Shown: positions 11,846 through 23,325, numbered from the stretch's first letter. The stretch: DNA of 64,000 nt from Stomoxys calcitrans (GCF_963082655.1 NC_081556.1:155994578-156058577); one strand, 5' to 3'. Notes: a model not told the origin generated them from the letters alone. Program-made: numbers and translations.

Positions 11846-12885
11846 ACCACTGTTGCCTGCCTTGTCTAGTGTGATTCTTTTTGATTCACACTCAACAGGC
11901 CAAACGTTTGTTTTGTTTATTTTGGGCTCGTTTGTTGGTTGCAGTAACGCAACAACATTAGTTTATGGTTTTGGCTTTTTGTTTTTCTAAATAAACAATT
12001 TCCGATTGTTTATGGCCGCAAAGGTGTTTGTCTGCCACACAGTCAGCCCCCAGTCTGCCCCTCTAACTAGCTGCCGTGTCACGCGTCGCATCGCGTCTTT
12101 ACATGGTGGGACTTTCAATGCATAGGCGAGTGGTGGAAAATCTTAAATGTCAATGGGGCTTTTGGGTGATGACAGTGGCGGTGAACCCCCGATTGCCTAT
12201 TAGCAGCTCATTTTCCACAATCGTAAATTTTTATGACATTATTTGGATCTTAATGGATTAAGAAATGGATATTGTCACACACACGCACGCACGCACGCAC
12301 ACTCATTGAGAGCATCAATAATGTTAGATAGACAGACGAGATAGACAGGCAGACTGATAGGGCCAAAGTTCTATGGCAGATTGAATAGATAGACCTTTTC
12401 TATGGTGGTTGGCAGGGAGGCCGTGTAATTAATTAATGGTTACATTATTAATTTGTCGTTCCATTAGTTTTGAGTGAGCTTGGAAGAGTTTGAGGACAAT
12501 TAAATCAATGGAATTCTGTGGTTTCCACTTCTGAGATATGACATTGTTTTCATAATGTTGTGGCAAAGACTTAAATTTGTTAAAAGAGGTAATTATCAAA
12601 AAAAAAAAAACATTTCTTTTCATGTAGTCATTTATTATTAACATGTTATATTTTATCCACTTTCTTATAAGGATTTAAATGTGTTCTTCCATTCTATAAA
12701 ATACTCATAAATATATTGTAGACCTCTATATTTTGGGCTGGATTAATTATATTTTTTAACTTTGGGTTAACATTGACTGTACAGAATAATAAGAAATAAA
12801 AAATTTTTCAAAAAGTCTCCTGTGGTATTATATTTTCTCGTAAAATAAGCCAAGAAAAAATTTTATTTAGGTATATCTAATGATA
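11846..12885. other. Gene-free stretch
   Basis: Contains a (CACG)n/(CA)n tract at 12278-12302 and a GACA-type tract near 12327-12350. Also contains the second copy of the AT-rich dispersed repeat at 12801-12870. Nothing else recognised. Confidence 0.45.
12801..12870 (-). repeat. AT-rich dispersed repeat (copy 2 of an inverted pair)
   Basis: Reverse-complement match to 1893-1972, sharing 'ttcaaaaagt', 'tggtatt' and 'cgtaaaataag' in the same order. Confidence 0.55.
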
Positions 12886-14698
12886 ACAAGTAAAAGTGTG
12901 TTAAGTTCGGCCGGGCCGAATCTTATATACCCTCCACCATGGATCGCATCTGTTTAGTTCTTTTCCCGTTACCTCTTTTAAGGCAAACATATGATAAAAG
13001 AAAAAATTGTTATGATATTGGAGCTATATTAACTTATGATCCGGACCATAATTAAACTGAATGTAGAAGTCGTTGTGAAAATTTCAGTCATTTCGAATAA
13101 AAATTGCTCTAGGGGCTCAAGAAGTAAAATAGGGAGATTGGTTTATATGGCAGCTGTATGAGGCTATAGACCGTTTCAGACCATAATTGACACGAATGTT
13201 GAAGGTCATGAGAAAAATCGTTGTACAAAATTTCAAATAAAATCGACCTCTAGAGGTCCAAACGTTAAGATCCCAGATCGGTTAATATGGCAGTTATATC
13301 AGGTTATGAACCAATTAAAACCATATTTGGCACAACTGCTGGAAGTCAGAACAAAACACCTCATGCTAAATTTCAGCCAAATCGGATAAGAACTGCGCCC
13401 TCTAGAGGCTGAACAAGTCAAGACGCTAGATCGGTTTATATGGCAGCTATATCAGGTTATGGACCGATTTGAACCATACTTAGCAACAGTTGTTAGAAGT
13501 CATAACAAAACATCTCATGCAAAATTTCGGCCAAATCGGATAAGAACTGCGCCCTCTAGAGGCTGAACAAGTCAAGACGCTAGATCGGTTTATATGGCAG
13601 CTATATCAGGTTATGGACCGATTTGAACCATACTTAGCAACAGTTGTTAGAAGTCATAACTAAACACCTCATGCGAAATTTCAGCCAAATCGGATAAGAA
13701 TTGCGCCCTCTAGAGGCTGAAGAAGTCTAGACCCCAGATCGGTTTATGTGGCAGCTATATAAGGTTATGGACCGATTTGAACCATACTTAGCAACAGTTG
13801 TTAGAAGTCATAACCAAACACCACATGCTAAATTTCAGCCAAATCGGATAAGAACTGCGCCCTCTAGAGGCTGAAAAAGTCAAGATCCAAGATCGGTTTA
13901 TATGGCAGCTATATCAGATTATGGATCGATTTAAACCATACTTAGCAACAGTTGTAAGAAGTCATAAAAAAATCCTTCTTGCGAAATTTCAGCCAAATCG
14001 GATAGGAATTGCGCCCTCTAGAGGCTGAAAAAGTCAAGAGCCCAGTTGTTAGTTGTCATAACAAAACAATTCTTGCAAAATTTCAGCCCAATTGGACAGG
14101 AATTGCGCTCTCTAGAGGCTCAGGATGTCAAGTCCCCAGATCGGTTTATATGGCAGCTTTATCAGGTTATGGACCGATTTGAACCATACTTTGCAACAGT
14201 TGTAAGAAGTCATAACAAAACACCTCAAGCTAAATGTCAGCCAAATCGGATAACAACTGCGCCCTCTAGAGGCTGAAAAAGTCAAGACCCCTGATCGGTT
14301 TATATGACAGCTATATCAGGTTATGGACCGATTTGAACCACACTTAGCACAGTTATTTGAAATGACAACAAAACACCTCATGCTAAATTTCAGCCAAATC
14401 GGGTGAGAATTGCGCCCTCTAGTGGCTCAGATCGATTTATATCAAAACTATATAGATCGGTTTATATCAAAACTATATCAAAACATGGACCGATATGGCC
14501 CATTTACAATCCCAAACGATCACTAATAAGAAGTATTTGTGCACAGACAGACAGACGGACGGACGGACATGCCTAAATCGACATAAAATGTCATGATGAT
14601 CAAGAATATATATACTTTATGGGGTCTGAAAGGAATATTTCGAGGAGTTACAAACATAATGACGAAATTAGTATACCCCGATCCTATGGTGGAGGATG
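12886..14698 (+). mobile_element. MM1 mini-me/DINE-like element, complete, best array
   Basis: Complete 5' end: AACAAGTAAAA, palindrome TTCGGCCGGGCCGAA (about 12906-12920), TATACCCTCCACCATGG. The array shows a strict 154-bp period: 'gatcggtttat' recurs at 13429, 13583, 13737 and 13891. About eight or nine units are present, two of them (13429-13582 and 13583-13736) almost identical, which suggests recent local amplification. Before the 3' end come 'gacagacagacggacggacggac' type repeats (14546-14570) and the core plus (TA)n. The 3' end is 'atggtggaggat', so the last bases have drifted. Confidence 0.88.
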
Positions 14699-14815
14699 TT
14701 GAGAGCAACCGACAAATGACTGCCGTGTGCAAGAAAGCACAACACAAATTTCAAAGGCCCATCCCAACCGATCTTCCGATTTATCATCTATAAGTGTTGT
14801 ACCCATCACCTTAAT

Positions 14816-15222
14816 CTAATGATTCCGTTTGTAAGGCTTCGAAATATTCATCTGGGAGCTCATATAATACAAATAAAAATTCTTAATCCTGTTTATGTTC
14901 TAAGTCGATCTAACCATGACCGTTCGTCCGTCTGTCGAAATTACGAAAGCGATCGAATGGGTAAAGCTAGCCGCTTAAATAGTTCTTATTGATCTCCTAG
15001 AGGCTGCATATGATATCCGACATTGCTGAAGTTTTGCGTAGTGTAGTGTAGTGTTTTATTATGATTTCCATTTGGCAGAAATTTGGTAGGAGAAGTTCAT
15101 CTATGCCCTGAGTTGAGCTTAGTTGAGTTCATTTGTGTATAATTTTTACAAAACTGGTGATGGTGGCTCTACAAGGTTCGTTCCGGCTGAACTTAGTATG
15201 TCTGTACTTTTGTTCCTTAAAT
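14816..15222 (-). mobile_element. MM1b element, decayed, reverse
   Basis: Left part has the 3' end signature ('attccgtttgtaa', 'cgaaatattcatctgggag', 'gtcgatctaaccatgaccg', short GTCY tract at 14922-14937). The right end is a worn 'ggttcgttccggctgaactt', equivalent to the GGCC palindrome of intact copies, then 'tgtacttttgtt'. Only one or two core units remain. Confidence 0.6.
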
Positions 15223-15375
15223 ATTGTTAATGTGTTTATTTCTTGAAATATGTAAATATTTTTTCCAAAATGCTCATTACGCCACTGCAAAACATGTCAT
15301 TGGAAAACATTTAGTTTTCATCATAACTTTGGCATTTGACTAAACACAGGGAATAGGAGGAATCTACCTATAAAC

Positions 15376-15636
15376 ATGGATTTGCTAAACAAAAAATTGT
15401 CTATCGGTTCGCTATGGCATAAGCCGAAAAATGAAGTCAGGACTAAAATACCGAACCGTGGCTTAGCACCCATATGTGGACCACCAAGATTCCGTTTTTC
15501 ACCAGCTAAAAAATTGATAATGGGAGGAGGGAGCATGCTATTGATGATGGTCATACCAGTCTGGGGTTTGCTCAGTGTACCTACTTGGGCAGCAAAAAGT
15601 CAAGGCAAAAGAAGCACGGACAACTTTGGCGAATGA
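15376..15636 (+). CDS. Small single-span membrane protein, COX8-like (tentative)
   Basis: Intact 86-codon ORF. The start context (AAAC-ATG-G) is good, and an in-frame stop lies upstream with no other ATG between. Residues 1-34 are basic with few acids, as in a mitochondrial presequence. GPP stands at 35-37, and a lysine pair and glycines (about 45-51) precede a hydrophobic span at about 48-70 that ends in PVWGLLSVPTW. Length, single span and layout recall cytochrome c oxidase subunit 8 (small inner-membrane subunit of complex IV). The resemblance is by eye only, and the 16-residue polar tail is unlike most COX8. No intron is visible. AATAAA occurs at 15703 and 15718, and 11 A's follow at 15770-15780, so a processed retrocopy is possible. 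Flanking repeats are unrelated to it. Confidence 0.45.
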   Translation: MDLLNKKLSIGSLWHKPKNEVRTKIPNRGLAPICGPPRFRFSPAKKLIMGGGSMLLMMVIPVWGLLSVPTWAAKSQGKRSTDNFGE

Positions 15637-15702
15637 GATGATCATATGAAGATGACCACATGAAATAATAGAACAATAACTTTAGATGGCTCATTTGATG
15701 TA

Positions 15703-15780
15703 AATAAACTAAAATCAAATAAATTTCTTTCCTATGGCTCAAAATCTAAGAGCCATAGGAAAGTTTTTCAAAAAAAAAAA
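15703..15780 (+). promoter_or_regulatory. Candidate poly(A) signals and A-run after the small ORF
   Basis: Two AATAAA hexamers (15703-15708 and 15718-15723) lie 67 and 82 bases after the stop codon. An A-run of 11 occurs at 15770-15780. A 14-bp hairpin lies between. This fits a transcript 3' end, or the fossil tail of a retrocopy. Confidence 0.4.
15727..15763. repeat. Perfect 14-bp hairpin, 9-nt loop
   Basis: CTTTCCTATGGCTC at 15727-15740 pairs perfectly with GAGCCATAGGAAAG at 15750-15763; the loop is AAAATCTAA. It lies just after the AATAAA signals and before the A-run. Confidence 0.9.
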
Positions 15781-15829
15781 TTAAATTCGGAAATATGTAT
15801 GAAATTTTTATTTGAATCGATACTGCGGT

Positions 15830-16765
15830 TCATATAATTTAATGTTTGAAGATTTTTCATGAAAATATTGACCGTGACTGCACCTGAAATGGTCCATGCG
15901 TTTAGTTCAATTTTGACATACTCTTTCCTACATTTAGGCCGGTATCTCACGAATGAAAGCTTCAATGTTGTCTTCCAACTCGTCAATTGAAGCGGGCTTG
16001 CCTGTGTAAACATGAGCTTTAACATAGCCCCACAAAAAATAGTCTAAAAGAGTTAAATCGCACGATCTAGGCGGCCATTTGACCGATCCCGAACGTGAAA
16101 AAAAATGTTCACCTTGCATTTTGGATAAAAAAAAAATGTTGGATATCATCTCACGATAGCGCTCACCATTCATTCACAGTTACGTTACGATTCGTATCAT
16201 TTTTGAAGAAGTACGTGCCAATGACGCCACCAACCTATAAACCGCACCAAACTGTGAATTTTTCTGGATGCATTTGTAGCTTCTCGTTGATCTCCACTCC
16301 AAAATCAACAATTCTGCTTATTTACGTACCCAATGAGCTTCGTCGCTGAACACAATTTTTCGGTCAACTTTCCAAGAGCCCATTCAGGCTTCAGGTCGTT
16401 CGGCTTCAGTTCTTGCACCAGCTGTATTTTGAAATGCTTCACAACTAAATTCTTCCACAAAATTTTCCATGTTGTTGAGTAACAGAGGCCCAATAGCTGC
16501 GAACTGCGATAAATCGATAATTGATGGTCATCATTAACACTGCTACCGATACAGCTGCGATATTTTCTTCAGTTCGCACTGTACGTAAGCGTGATGGTGG
16601 TTTAATGTCCAACAATGTAAATTTGGTGGGAAATTTAGTCACAATAGCCCGAATAGCCGCTTCATAGGCTCGATTAAACTGACAATAAAATGGAAGAAGC
16701 GAGCGATGAACTTTCTTTATAGAGCACGCACTTTGATAATAAATTTTAATAATAAAACGATTCAT
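15830..16765 (-). pseudogene. Broken DDE transposase (Tc1/mariner-related)
   Basis: Minus-strand remnant of a transposase of about 350 residues. The N-terminal helix-turn-helix part starts at the ATG at 16763-16765, with 'NRFIIKIYYQ' and 'RLRTVRTEENIAAVS'. The frame then shifts near 16535. A second frame carries 'TTWKILWKNL' and 'KIQLVQELKPND'. 'SDEAH' with the first catalytic Asp is found in yet another frame near 16330-16350. 'NGERYREMISN' and 'WPPRSCDLTLLDYFLWG' (third catalytic region) lie at about 16170-16040. The stretch that should hold the second catalytic Asp is deleted between 'SKMQ' and 'GEHF'. The C-terminus is frameshifted below 15950. At least three frame breaks make it inactive. 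Terminal inverted repeats were not found. Confidence 0.8.
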
Positions 16766-17194
16766 GGATCAATTATAGATCAAGCTGATATTTAAACCAG
16801 TGTTGCCGTAATAGCTAAAAATTCACCCTTTACATAGCTTGAAGTTTATGAAGATTGAAGGAAACGAAGATTAAGTAATCAAATCGAAACTATATGTAAA
16901 CATGAAATCCAGACGGGGAAAAATGCACTTTATAGGGTTGACCCCAGGAACACGAATCTGTAATTCGTTTTTGGGGCAAAGGCCCGTGGAACACCCTAGG
17001 GTCCAAAATCATCCTTAATGGGAATCATCCTCAATGTCCAGGCAACATGGACATCAAACGAAAGGTATTAACGAATAGATAACAAATAAGCCAAAACTTG
17101 GTACACATTTAAGCCAATATTTTAAGGTGAGGTAAAGTGCCACAAACGAAAATCCGATGTTAGAACATCCTCCATTCTAGATTTTTTAGATGGC
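16766..17194. other. Gene-free stretch, possible decayed repeat
   Basis: The part at 16900-17160 has 'ggttgaccccaggaacacga' and 'acatcaaacgaaaggtatta', a pattern I associate with decayed dispersed repeats. No frame is coding. Confidence 0.35.
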
Positions 17195-18448
17195 TTCTGA
17201 TATAGCTGCCATGGATCGCATTTGTCGAGTTCTTTTCTCGATATCTCTTTGTAGGCAAACAAAAGATAAAAGAAAAGGATTGAGATGTTATTGGATAAAT
17301 ATCAAATATTGTATAATTCGGACCATAATTAAGTTGAATTTTAGAGTCCATAGTGGAAGTCGTTGGTTAAAATTTTAGCCAATTTGAATAAGAATTACGC
17401 TCTTTAGCGGCTCAAGAAGTAAAATGGGCAGATCGGGTTATATGGGAGCTGTATCAAGCAATAGACCGCTTCATAACATATTTTACACGTATGTTGAACG
17501 TCATGGGAGAAGCCGTCGTACAAAATTTCAGCCAAATCGGATAATAATTGCGCCCCCTAAAGGCTCAAGAAGTCAAGAGCCCAGATCGGTTTATATAGCG
17601 GCTATATCAGTTTCTGCACCGATTTGCGCCATACTAAGCACAGTTTTTAAAAGTCATAACAAAACACCTCATACAAAATTTCAGCCAAATCGAATAAGAA
17701 TTGTGCTCTCTGGTGGCTCAAGAAGTCAAGATTCAAGATCGGTTAATATGGCAGCTATATCAGGTTATGGACCGATTTAAAACACACTTAGCATAGTTGT
17801 TGGAAGGCAAAACAAGAAACGTTGTTTCAGCCAAATCGGATAGGAATTGCGCCCTCTAGAGGCTCAAGAAGTCAATACCCCAGATCGGTTTAGGAATTGC
17901 GAACTCCAGACTCCAGCTCGGTTTATATGGCAGCTATATCAGGTAATGGACCGATTTAAACCATACTTAGCACAGTTGTTGGAAGACAAAACAAAACAAG
18001 TCGTGCAAAATTTCAGCCAAATCGGATGGGAATTCCGCTCTCTAGAGGCTCAAGAAATCAAGACCCCAGATCGGTTAAATGACAGCTATATCAGGTTTTG
18101 GGCCGATTTGAACCATACTTAGCACAGTTGTTGGAAATCATAACAAAATACCTCATATAAAATTTCACCCAAGTCGGATAAGAACTGCGCCCTCAAGTGG
18201 CTCAAAAAGATCCAAGATCGGTTTATATGCCTGCTATATGGTCTAACTCCTTCGAAAGTTAGCGTGTTTTCGAAAAACAGACGGACGGACGGACAGACAC
18301 ACGGACGGACGGATTGACGGGCAGACGGACGAACGGTCATGGCTATGAATTTATATACTTTATGAGGTCATAGACGAATATTTCGAGGAATAACAAACAG
18401 AAAAATGAAATTTATATACCCCCATCCTATAGAGGAGGGTATAAAATA
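17195..18448 (+). mobile_element. MM1 element lacking its first 5' bases
   Basis: Starts inside the 5' end ('ccatggatcgcatttgtcg' near 17210) without the GGCC palindrome. It has about six core units, a long GGAC/GACA microsatellite (18276-18340, with insertions 'cacacggacgg' and 'gggcagacgg'), a shortened core, and ends 'ataccccca...gaggagggtata' (18414-18442). One unit near 17880-17925 has a small internal duplication of 'cagatcggttt'. Confidence 0.78.
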
Positions 18449-18639
18449 GCTATTTCATCTAACATACATGTAGACACATGTCTATAAAAACGTATAATGC
18501 ATATGAGAATGCGTATGTAAGAGCACGCTCTAATCGTGTTTGACGTGCGTAAAACATGTCTTATGAATACAGAAATTGGCAGCTCATTGACATGTTTCAC
18601 CGTGTAATTACAGCTTGAGCTGTCTTCGTAGATGGTTTT
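18449..18639. other. Short spacer, nothing recognised
   Basis: Apparently single-copy DNA between an MM element and a SINE cluster. Confidence 0.4.
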
Positions 18640-18915
18640 TCATGACTGAGTACCTCTCAAGTGTCTCCAGCATCAGTAGGTTAGGTTAGAGTGACAGTCT
18701 ACTTTCTAACAAACTCATCTACACTATTTTAGTCCGTTGGGAACAACAGTTGGGACAGACCAGGCCGCTAGTTTAAATCGAACCCACTACCTCCGCACTG
18801 ATAATCGGAGCATGCTGCCAACTCGGTTACCGAGGCGAGCTAATAGTAAGGGGATAACTATACAAATTTGACTCATGTTCTCACCGCGATTTGAACCCAG
18901 GCTAACGGCGCCTGC
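18640..18915 (-). mobile_element. SINE-1 copy split by another SINE
   Basis: The minus-strand SINE-1 body is at 18640-18668 ('catgactgagtacctctcaa...ccagcatcag'). It resumes at about 18845-18915 ('aaggggataac', 'gttctcaccgcgatttgaac', 'ccaggctaacggcgcc'). The interruption is the SINE-2-like element at 18668-18845. Confidence 0.65.
18668..18845 (-). mobile_element. SINE-2-like element nested in SINE-1
   Basis: Begins 'taggttaggttagagtgaca' and ends in a tRNA-like head (minus strand: 'taaccgagttggcagcatgc', then 'gtgggttcgatttaaac'). It sits inside a SINE-1 copy, so it is the younger of the two. Short similar flanks ('agtagg' / 'agtaagg') may be the worn target duplication. Confidence 0.55.
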
Positions 18916-20164
18916 TTGACTTTTGCCACTTTTGGCTATAGTTAGTCCAGTGGGAGATATTTTACTGCTCTGCCAAAAAGAAAAAAGAGTAAACCTACTT
19001 TGCTAGGACTTTGATCAATTAAACCCAAGTTTAAATCTTCTTCTTTTATGTCTCAATTTGCTTCCTTCTCTTATACCTTCTCCCTGCTGCCTGAAAACGA
19101 TACAGCTCAACACAATTCCGTATTTCAACAATGAACTGTGTGAATTGCATAAAACCACAACCGCCACTCAAGTGAAACTAACGTCTCAGTGCAATGTCCT
19201 TTAAAAATTAATTCTTCAATAGTGTCCGCCTTCTCTTCCTCTTCGCCGAGGCGAAAACCAAAAACAAACAACGAGGAGACAAATCTATTACTTACTCATA
19301 TAAAAAATCAATTTATAATTTTTTTGACAAAAATTAAACACATTTGGACCACATGTCAGAGTGGTGCTGCCAATGCTGATGGTGCCACCGTCCGACGGAC
19401 ACATGGGGAGAGCAACTTGCAAGGCGGCTTGTCATTTCTTTTCTTTCCTCTTCATTAAGACTTGTTGCATGCATGCACTCAGCCTAGCAGGACGAGGACG
19501 CAACGGACCCCGTTGTTTGGAAAGCACCAAGGCGTACAACTCACGATCAGTAGTAGCGTTAAAAGAGCAATTCATCATTTTCTTGCAGTTCATTGCATTT
19601 CGATTTGAATTTAAATTTGAATTCGTATTGAGATTGGGATTGGAATTGAGATTTTTTTGGCGCTATGTTCTGTGTTGGGTTGTCGAATGTGTGTCGTTTG
19701 TCTGTTTGCCAGCCTGGCTGTTTGAGTGGCCTGCCTGTCTGTTGGATGGCGTTTTGTGTGATTTATTTGTCTCTGATTTGGGAGGATACACCATCACTTT
19801 TTTGTGCGCTTCTTACTTTGGCTACGCTGTGTTTCGCCCCCCGTTTCTTAAAGGTTCTCACAATGTTGCTGCAAATGTAGATGCATCTATGGGTGAGAAG
19901 TTTATGTTGGTACGAGTAGGGTTTCCTTTTATTTCCCTCACCCAATAGTTTTCCAGGGTCATTGAAATGAGAAAGCAAAAATTTACATGGCAATTGTAAC
20001 AAAATTTATTGTGATTTTTTGAGATGTTCTTAGACCGCAATAAGTGTCCACAAAGCTAACGGTTCACAAAGCTAACGTTACTTGTCCAAAGCAAAAAGTG
20101 GAAAGGCTACATGAATATTGAAGTTGTCAAAATATGGTGTTTGAAAAGGCCACAAATAAAAGAA
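18916..20164. other. Gene-free stretch, probably single-copy
   Basis: Mixed-composition DNA with several long but overlapping open frames, including one of 195 codons at 19361-19948. None shows a recognised domain. Considered non-coding. Confidence 0.4.
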
Positions 20165-21475
20165 AACAAGTAAAAAGGCATTAAGTTCGGCCGGGCCGAA
20201 CTTTGGATACCCACCACCTCGGGTATATATGTAAACCCTCTTTTCGTCACAATCCGGCGAAAATTGGATAACTTCTGCACCCAAATTCGGCAAGGACATT
20301 GAGTGGTCTAATAAATATATAAGTCACTATTGAATTTTGTATGTCAAATTTGAACAAAATCGGGTAATAAATAAAGCTTTTATGAGCTTCAGATCCTTAA
20401 GCGGCATATCGGTCTATATGACAGCTATATCTAAATACAGTTCGATCTTTAGCCTATTTGGGTCAGATGGCGGTTGGCCTAAAACTACTTACTGTTTCAA
20501 ATTTCAGCGAAATCTGGTAATAAATAAAGCTTTTATGGGCTTCAGACCCTTTATCGGGAGATCGGTCTATATGGCAGCTATATCTAAATATAGTCCGAGT
20601 TAGTCCATATTCAGGTCAGATGTCGGAAGGCCTAAAGCTACTTACTGTTTAAAATTTCAGCGAAATCGGGTAATAAATAAAGCTATTATGGGCTTCATAC
20701 TCTTTATCAGGAGATCGGTCTGTATGACAGATATATCTAAATATAGTTCGATCCGAACCATACTAAGCTTAGATATCGGGAGGCTCAAAGCAACTCACTG
20801 TTTCAAATTTCAGCAAAATCGGTTAAAAAAATGCTTTTATGGGATTCAGACCCTTTATCGTGAGATCGGTCTATATGGCAGATATATCTAAATATAGTCC
20901 GATTTTGTCCATATTCAGGTCAGATGCTGGGAGGCCTTATACTACTTACTGTTTAAAATTTTAGCGAAATCGGTTAAAAAGTAATGCCTTTATGGGCATT
21001 ACTTTTTATATATGGCACGGTCTATATGGCAACTATATCTAAATATAGTCCGATACGGACCATATTTGGGTCAGGCTTAAAACTACTCACTGTTTCAAAT
21101 TTCAGCAAAATCGGATAAATAATAAAGCATTTATGGGCATTAGACCCTTTATCGGAAAATCGGTCTATATAGCAGCTATATCCAAATATGGTCCGATTTT
21201 CCCCGTTCAAGAACTTAACCAGCGTGCATCAAAAAGACGTATCTATGCCAAATTTCAACTCAATATTTAAATTCTTTAAGGCTGTAGAGTGATTACAACA
21301 GACGGACCGACAGGTGGATAGACGGACAGACACACGGACATCGTTAAATTGTCTTAGAATTTAACGACGATCCGAAATATATAACTTTGTAAGGTCGGAA
21401 ATTGATATTTCAATGTTTTGTAAACGGATTGACTAAACGAATATACCCCCTATCCTATGGTGGTGGGTATAAAAA
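20165..21475 (+). mobile_element. MM2 element, complete
   Basis: 5' end: AACAAGTAAAA-type tip, palindrome TTCGGCCGGGCCGAA (20186-20200), 'ggatacccaccacc'. 3' end: 'ggtggtgggtataaaa' at 21460-21475. The two ends are complementary but differ from the MM1 ends. The core has about seven units of ~150 bp ('tttcagcgaaatcgggtaat', 'agatcggtctatatggcagc', 'tatatctaaatatagtccga'). Near the end is a GACGGAC/GACAGAC tract (21300-21342), then 'gttaaattgtcttagaattt' and 'gacgatccgaaatatat'. Confidence 0.88.
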
Positions 21476-22831
21476 TCCTTAATATCAAGTAAAAAATATT
21501 TTACTAAACGAAACATTTCCTTAAAAAGTCGAAAAATTATGCATCTTAAAGTTAAGCTTCTTATCTTTGGTTCAAACATTTAAAGTTAAAACAACATGGT
21601 GCCCGTTTAACAATTTTAATTTAATGATAGCATATTTATTTTGATGACTCGCTTCTTTGGCTCACACTATTACCAAAATCCTTCGATCAAGGTAAAAATA
21701 TTTAATTTTTAGTATTTATATCATGTGTTCAAAGATTTTTTTACTTACATTCTATAAAACCATTCCAATTCACTGGCCCTAGGCTGTGTTCACACTCAAA
21801 CTCCATGTACTGTTGATTATCATAATGATGTGTTTGTTTTGAAAACGTATTTATTATAATGTTCGCATCAATCGAAAAAGTAGGTGGTTCCTATTTTACA
21901 TGTAGAGCATCGAAATACACACTGTGTGACATTTCCGGGAATGTTTTGTTGCTGCTATTCAAATGTTTGTACATACATATGCTAAGGTTCGTATGACCTC
22001 CATATGTAATCGCAAACATATTTACATTTACCATATATGAATAAATATTAAGTATGTGAAAATGTCTTATTCAAATTTTTGCTTCAGTGAAATTTCAATT
22101 AATTTCTTTACTTTCACTTTCCGTGTGTGTGTGTGTGTGTGTGGGTGTCTCACTTGCCGTTCTTTTGACTGAAAAGTAATTTAATTTTCGTTCAAGTGAA
22201 AATGTTGTCATTTTCATGACTTTAAGTAAAAATGCCTTAATTTCAGTTTTATTTGTATGCTTCAACTGTCCCCCTCCCCCCAAACACCCCAAATTCCTTT
22301 GCTTAAGTTGAGGAAACTTGGACTTGAAGAAGCTTGTCTGTCCTTTTCATGGGATTTTCTTCCCTTATTTCCTTCCTAGTTAATGTTTCCAAGTGCCTGT
22401 AGATTTTTTTTATTTCCTGATGGCTTCCATCGTCCATTAGGTGCGTTTGGAGTTTTGGCTTGAGCTTTTGTTCGTCTTTGATGTTCAGTCCTCTTAAACT
22501 GAACTGATTAAGTTTTAACTGGAATTTGTTTTGCCTCAACGCTGCTAAGAATAACTGGGAGGCTTTGAAGTTGATAAGGGCCCCCAAAAGGAAGCAAACC
22601 ACCAAATAAATTGTTAATTTTAAGGTGAGAGGTATATTTTGGAGAGAATATATGCAAAGAAGGGGAAGTCATAAGATATTTCTAATGAACTAAATTTTGG
22701 AAAAACAAAAGAAAATATTTTGTTAACAGTTAACCGTTCCCTTGTCGCTGGAGGTGTGGGATGTGAGATAAAGGTTTGATTACATTTAAGCCGGAATCGG
22801 CTTAGACATCTTTCATGCAAACGTAAACTTA
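21476..22831. other. Gene-free stretch
   Basis: The left edge (21476-21545, 'aatccttaatatcaagtaaa...') matches 60428-60510, so it belongs to the MITE-like family listed there. A (GT)n microsatellite lies at 22122-22142. A minus-strand frame of 100 codons at 22303-22605 resembles nothing known to me. Confidence 0.4.
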
Positions 22832-23029
22832 CCCAAGACCATTCCATTAAGTAACAGGGGGAAAACTTCTCACATGCACGATTGCTGTCCGCTTCCAGTT
22901 TAAGGTTAAAGACAAGGGAGCTCCTCTTTATAGCCCAGTCTGAATAGAGTGCGGCAGGGCGATTGCTCTTTGAGGAGGAGTAAATGGCCTTATACCTCAA
23001 AAAAGTGGCCAGCATTAGGAGGGGGATAT
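22832..23029 (-). mobile_element. SINE-1 tail fragment
   Basis: Minus-strand tail and body ('cccaagaccattccattaag', 'tgctgtccgcttccagttta', 'ccagcattaggaggggg'). The tRNA-like head is missing where the ATCGA-rich tract begins at 23030, so the tract has replaced or been inserted at the head. Confidence 0.7.
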
Positions 23030-23310
23030 CTCTCATATCGAAATTATCGATTCGAAATATCGATGAGCGAAATAACAATAATCGAAATATCGATAATCGA
23101 AATATTGATAAACGACATATCGATAATAATCAGAATATTAAAATTTTAATAACCGAAACATAGATAGTCGAAAATTTAAATATCGTCAATGGATAATCGA
23201 AATATCCAAATACCTATAATCAAAATATCGATAAACGAAATATCAATAGTCGTATCGAAATATCGTCAGTAGATCAGACGAACTATCGATAATCGCAACA
23301 TTAGATATTT
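23030..23310 (+). repeat. ATCGA-rich tandem tract with TATCGATA sites
   Basis: Degenerate tandem array of 'cgaaatatcgataat'-type units of roughly 14-16 bp. It contains four perfect TATCGATA octamers at 23088, 23118, 23226 and 23284, plus several CGATA or TATCG half-sites. TATCGATA is the DREF site in Drosophila and CGATA clusters bind BEAF-32; here both are inferences from sequence. Confidence 0.7.
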
Positions 23311-23325
23311 TCGATAGTTTTAATA

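Noticed and set aside
13429..14300. CRISPR-like repeat array
   Set aside because: Units are contiguous, 154 bp long and have no spacers; the genome is eukaryotic.
19361..19948. 195-codon open frame
   Set aside because: Low-complexity composition, no domain, competing frames on both strands and no start or splice support.
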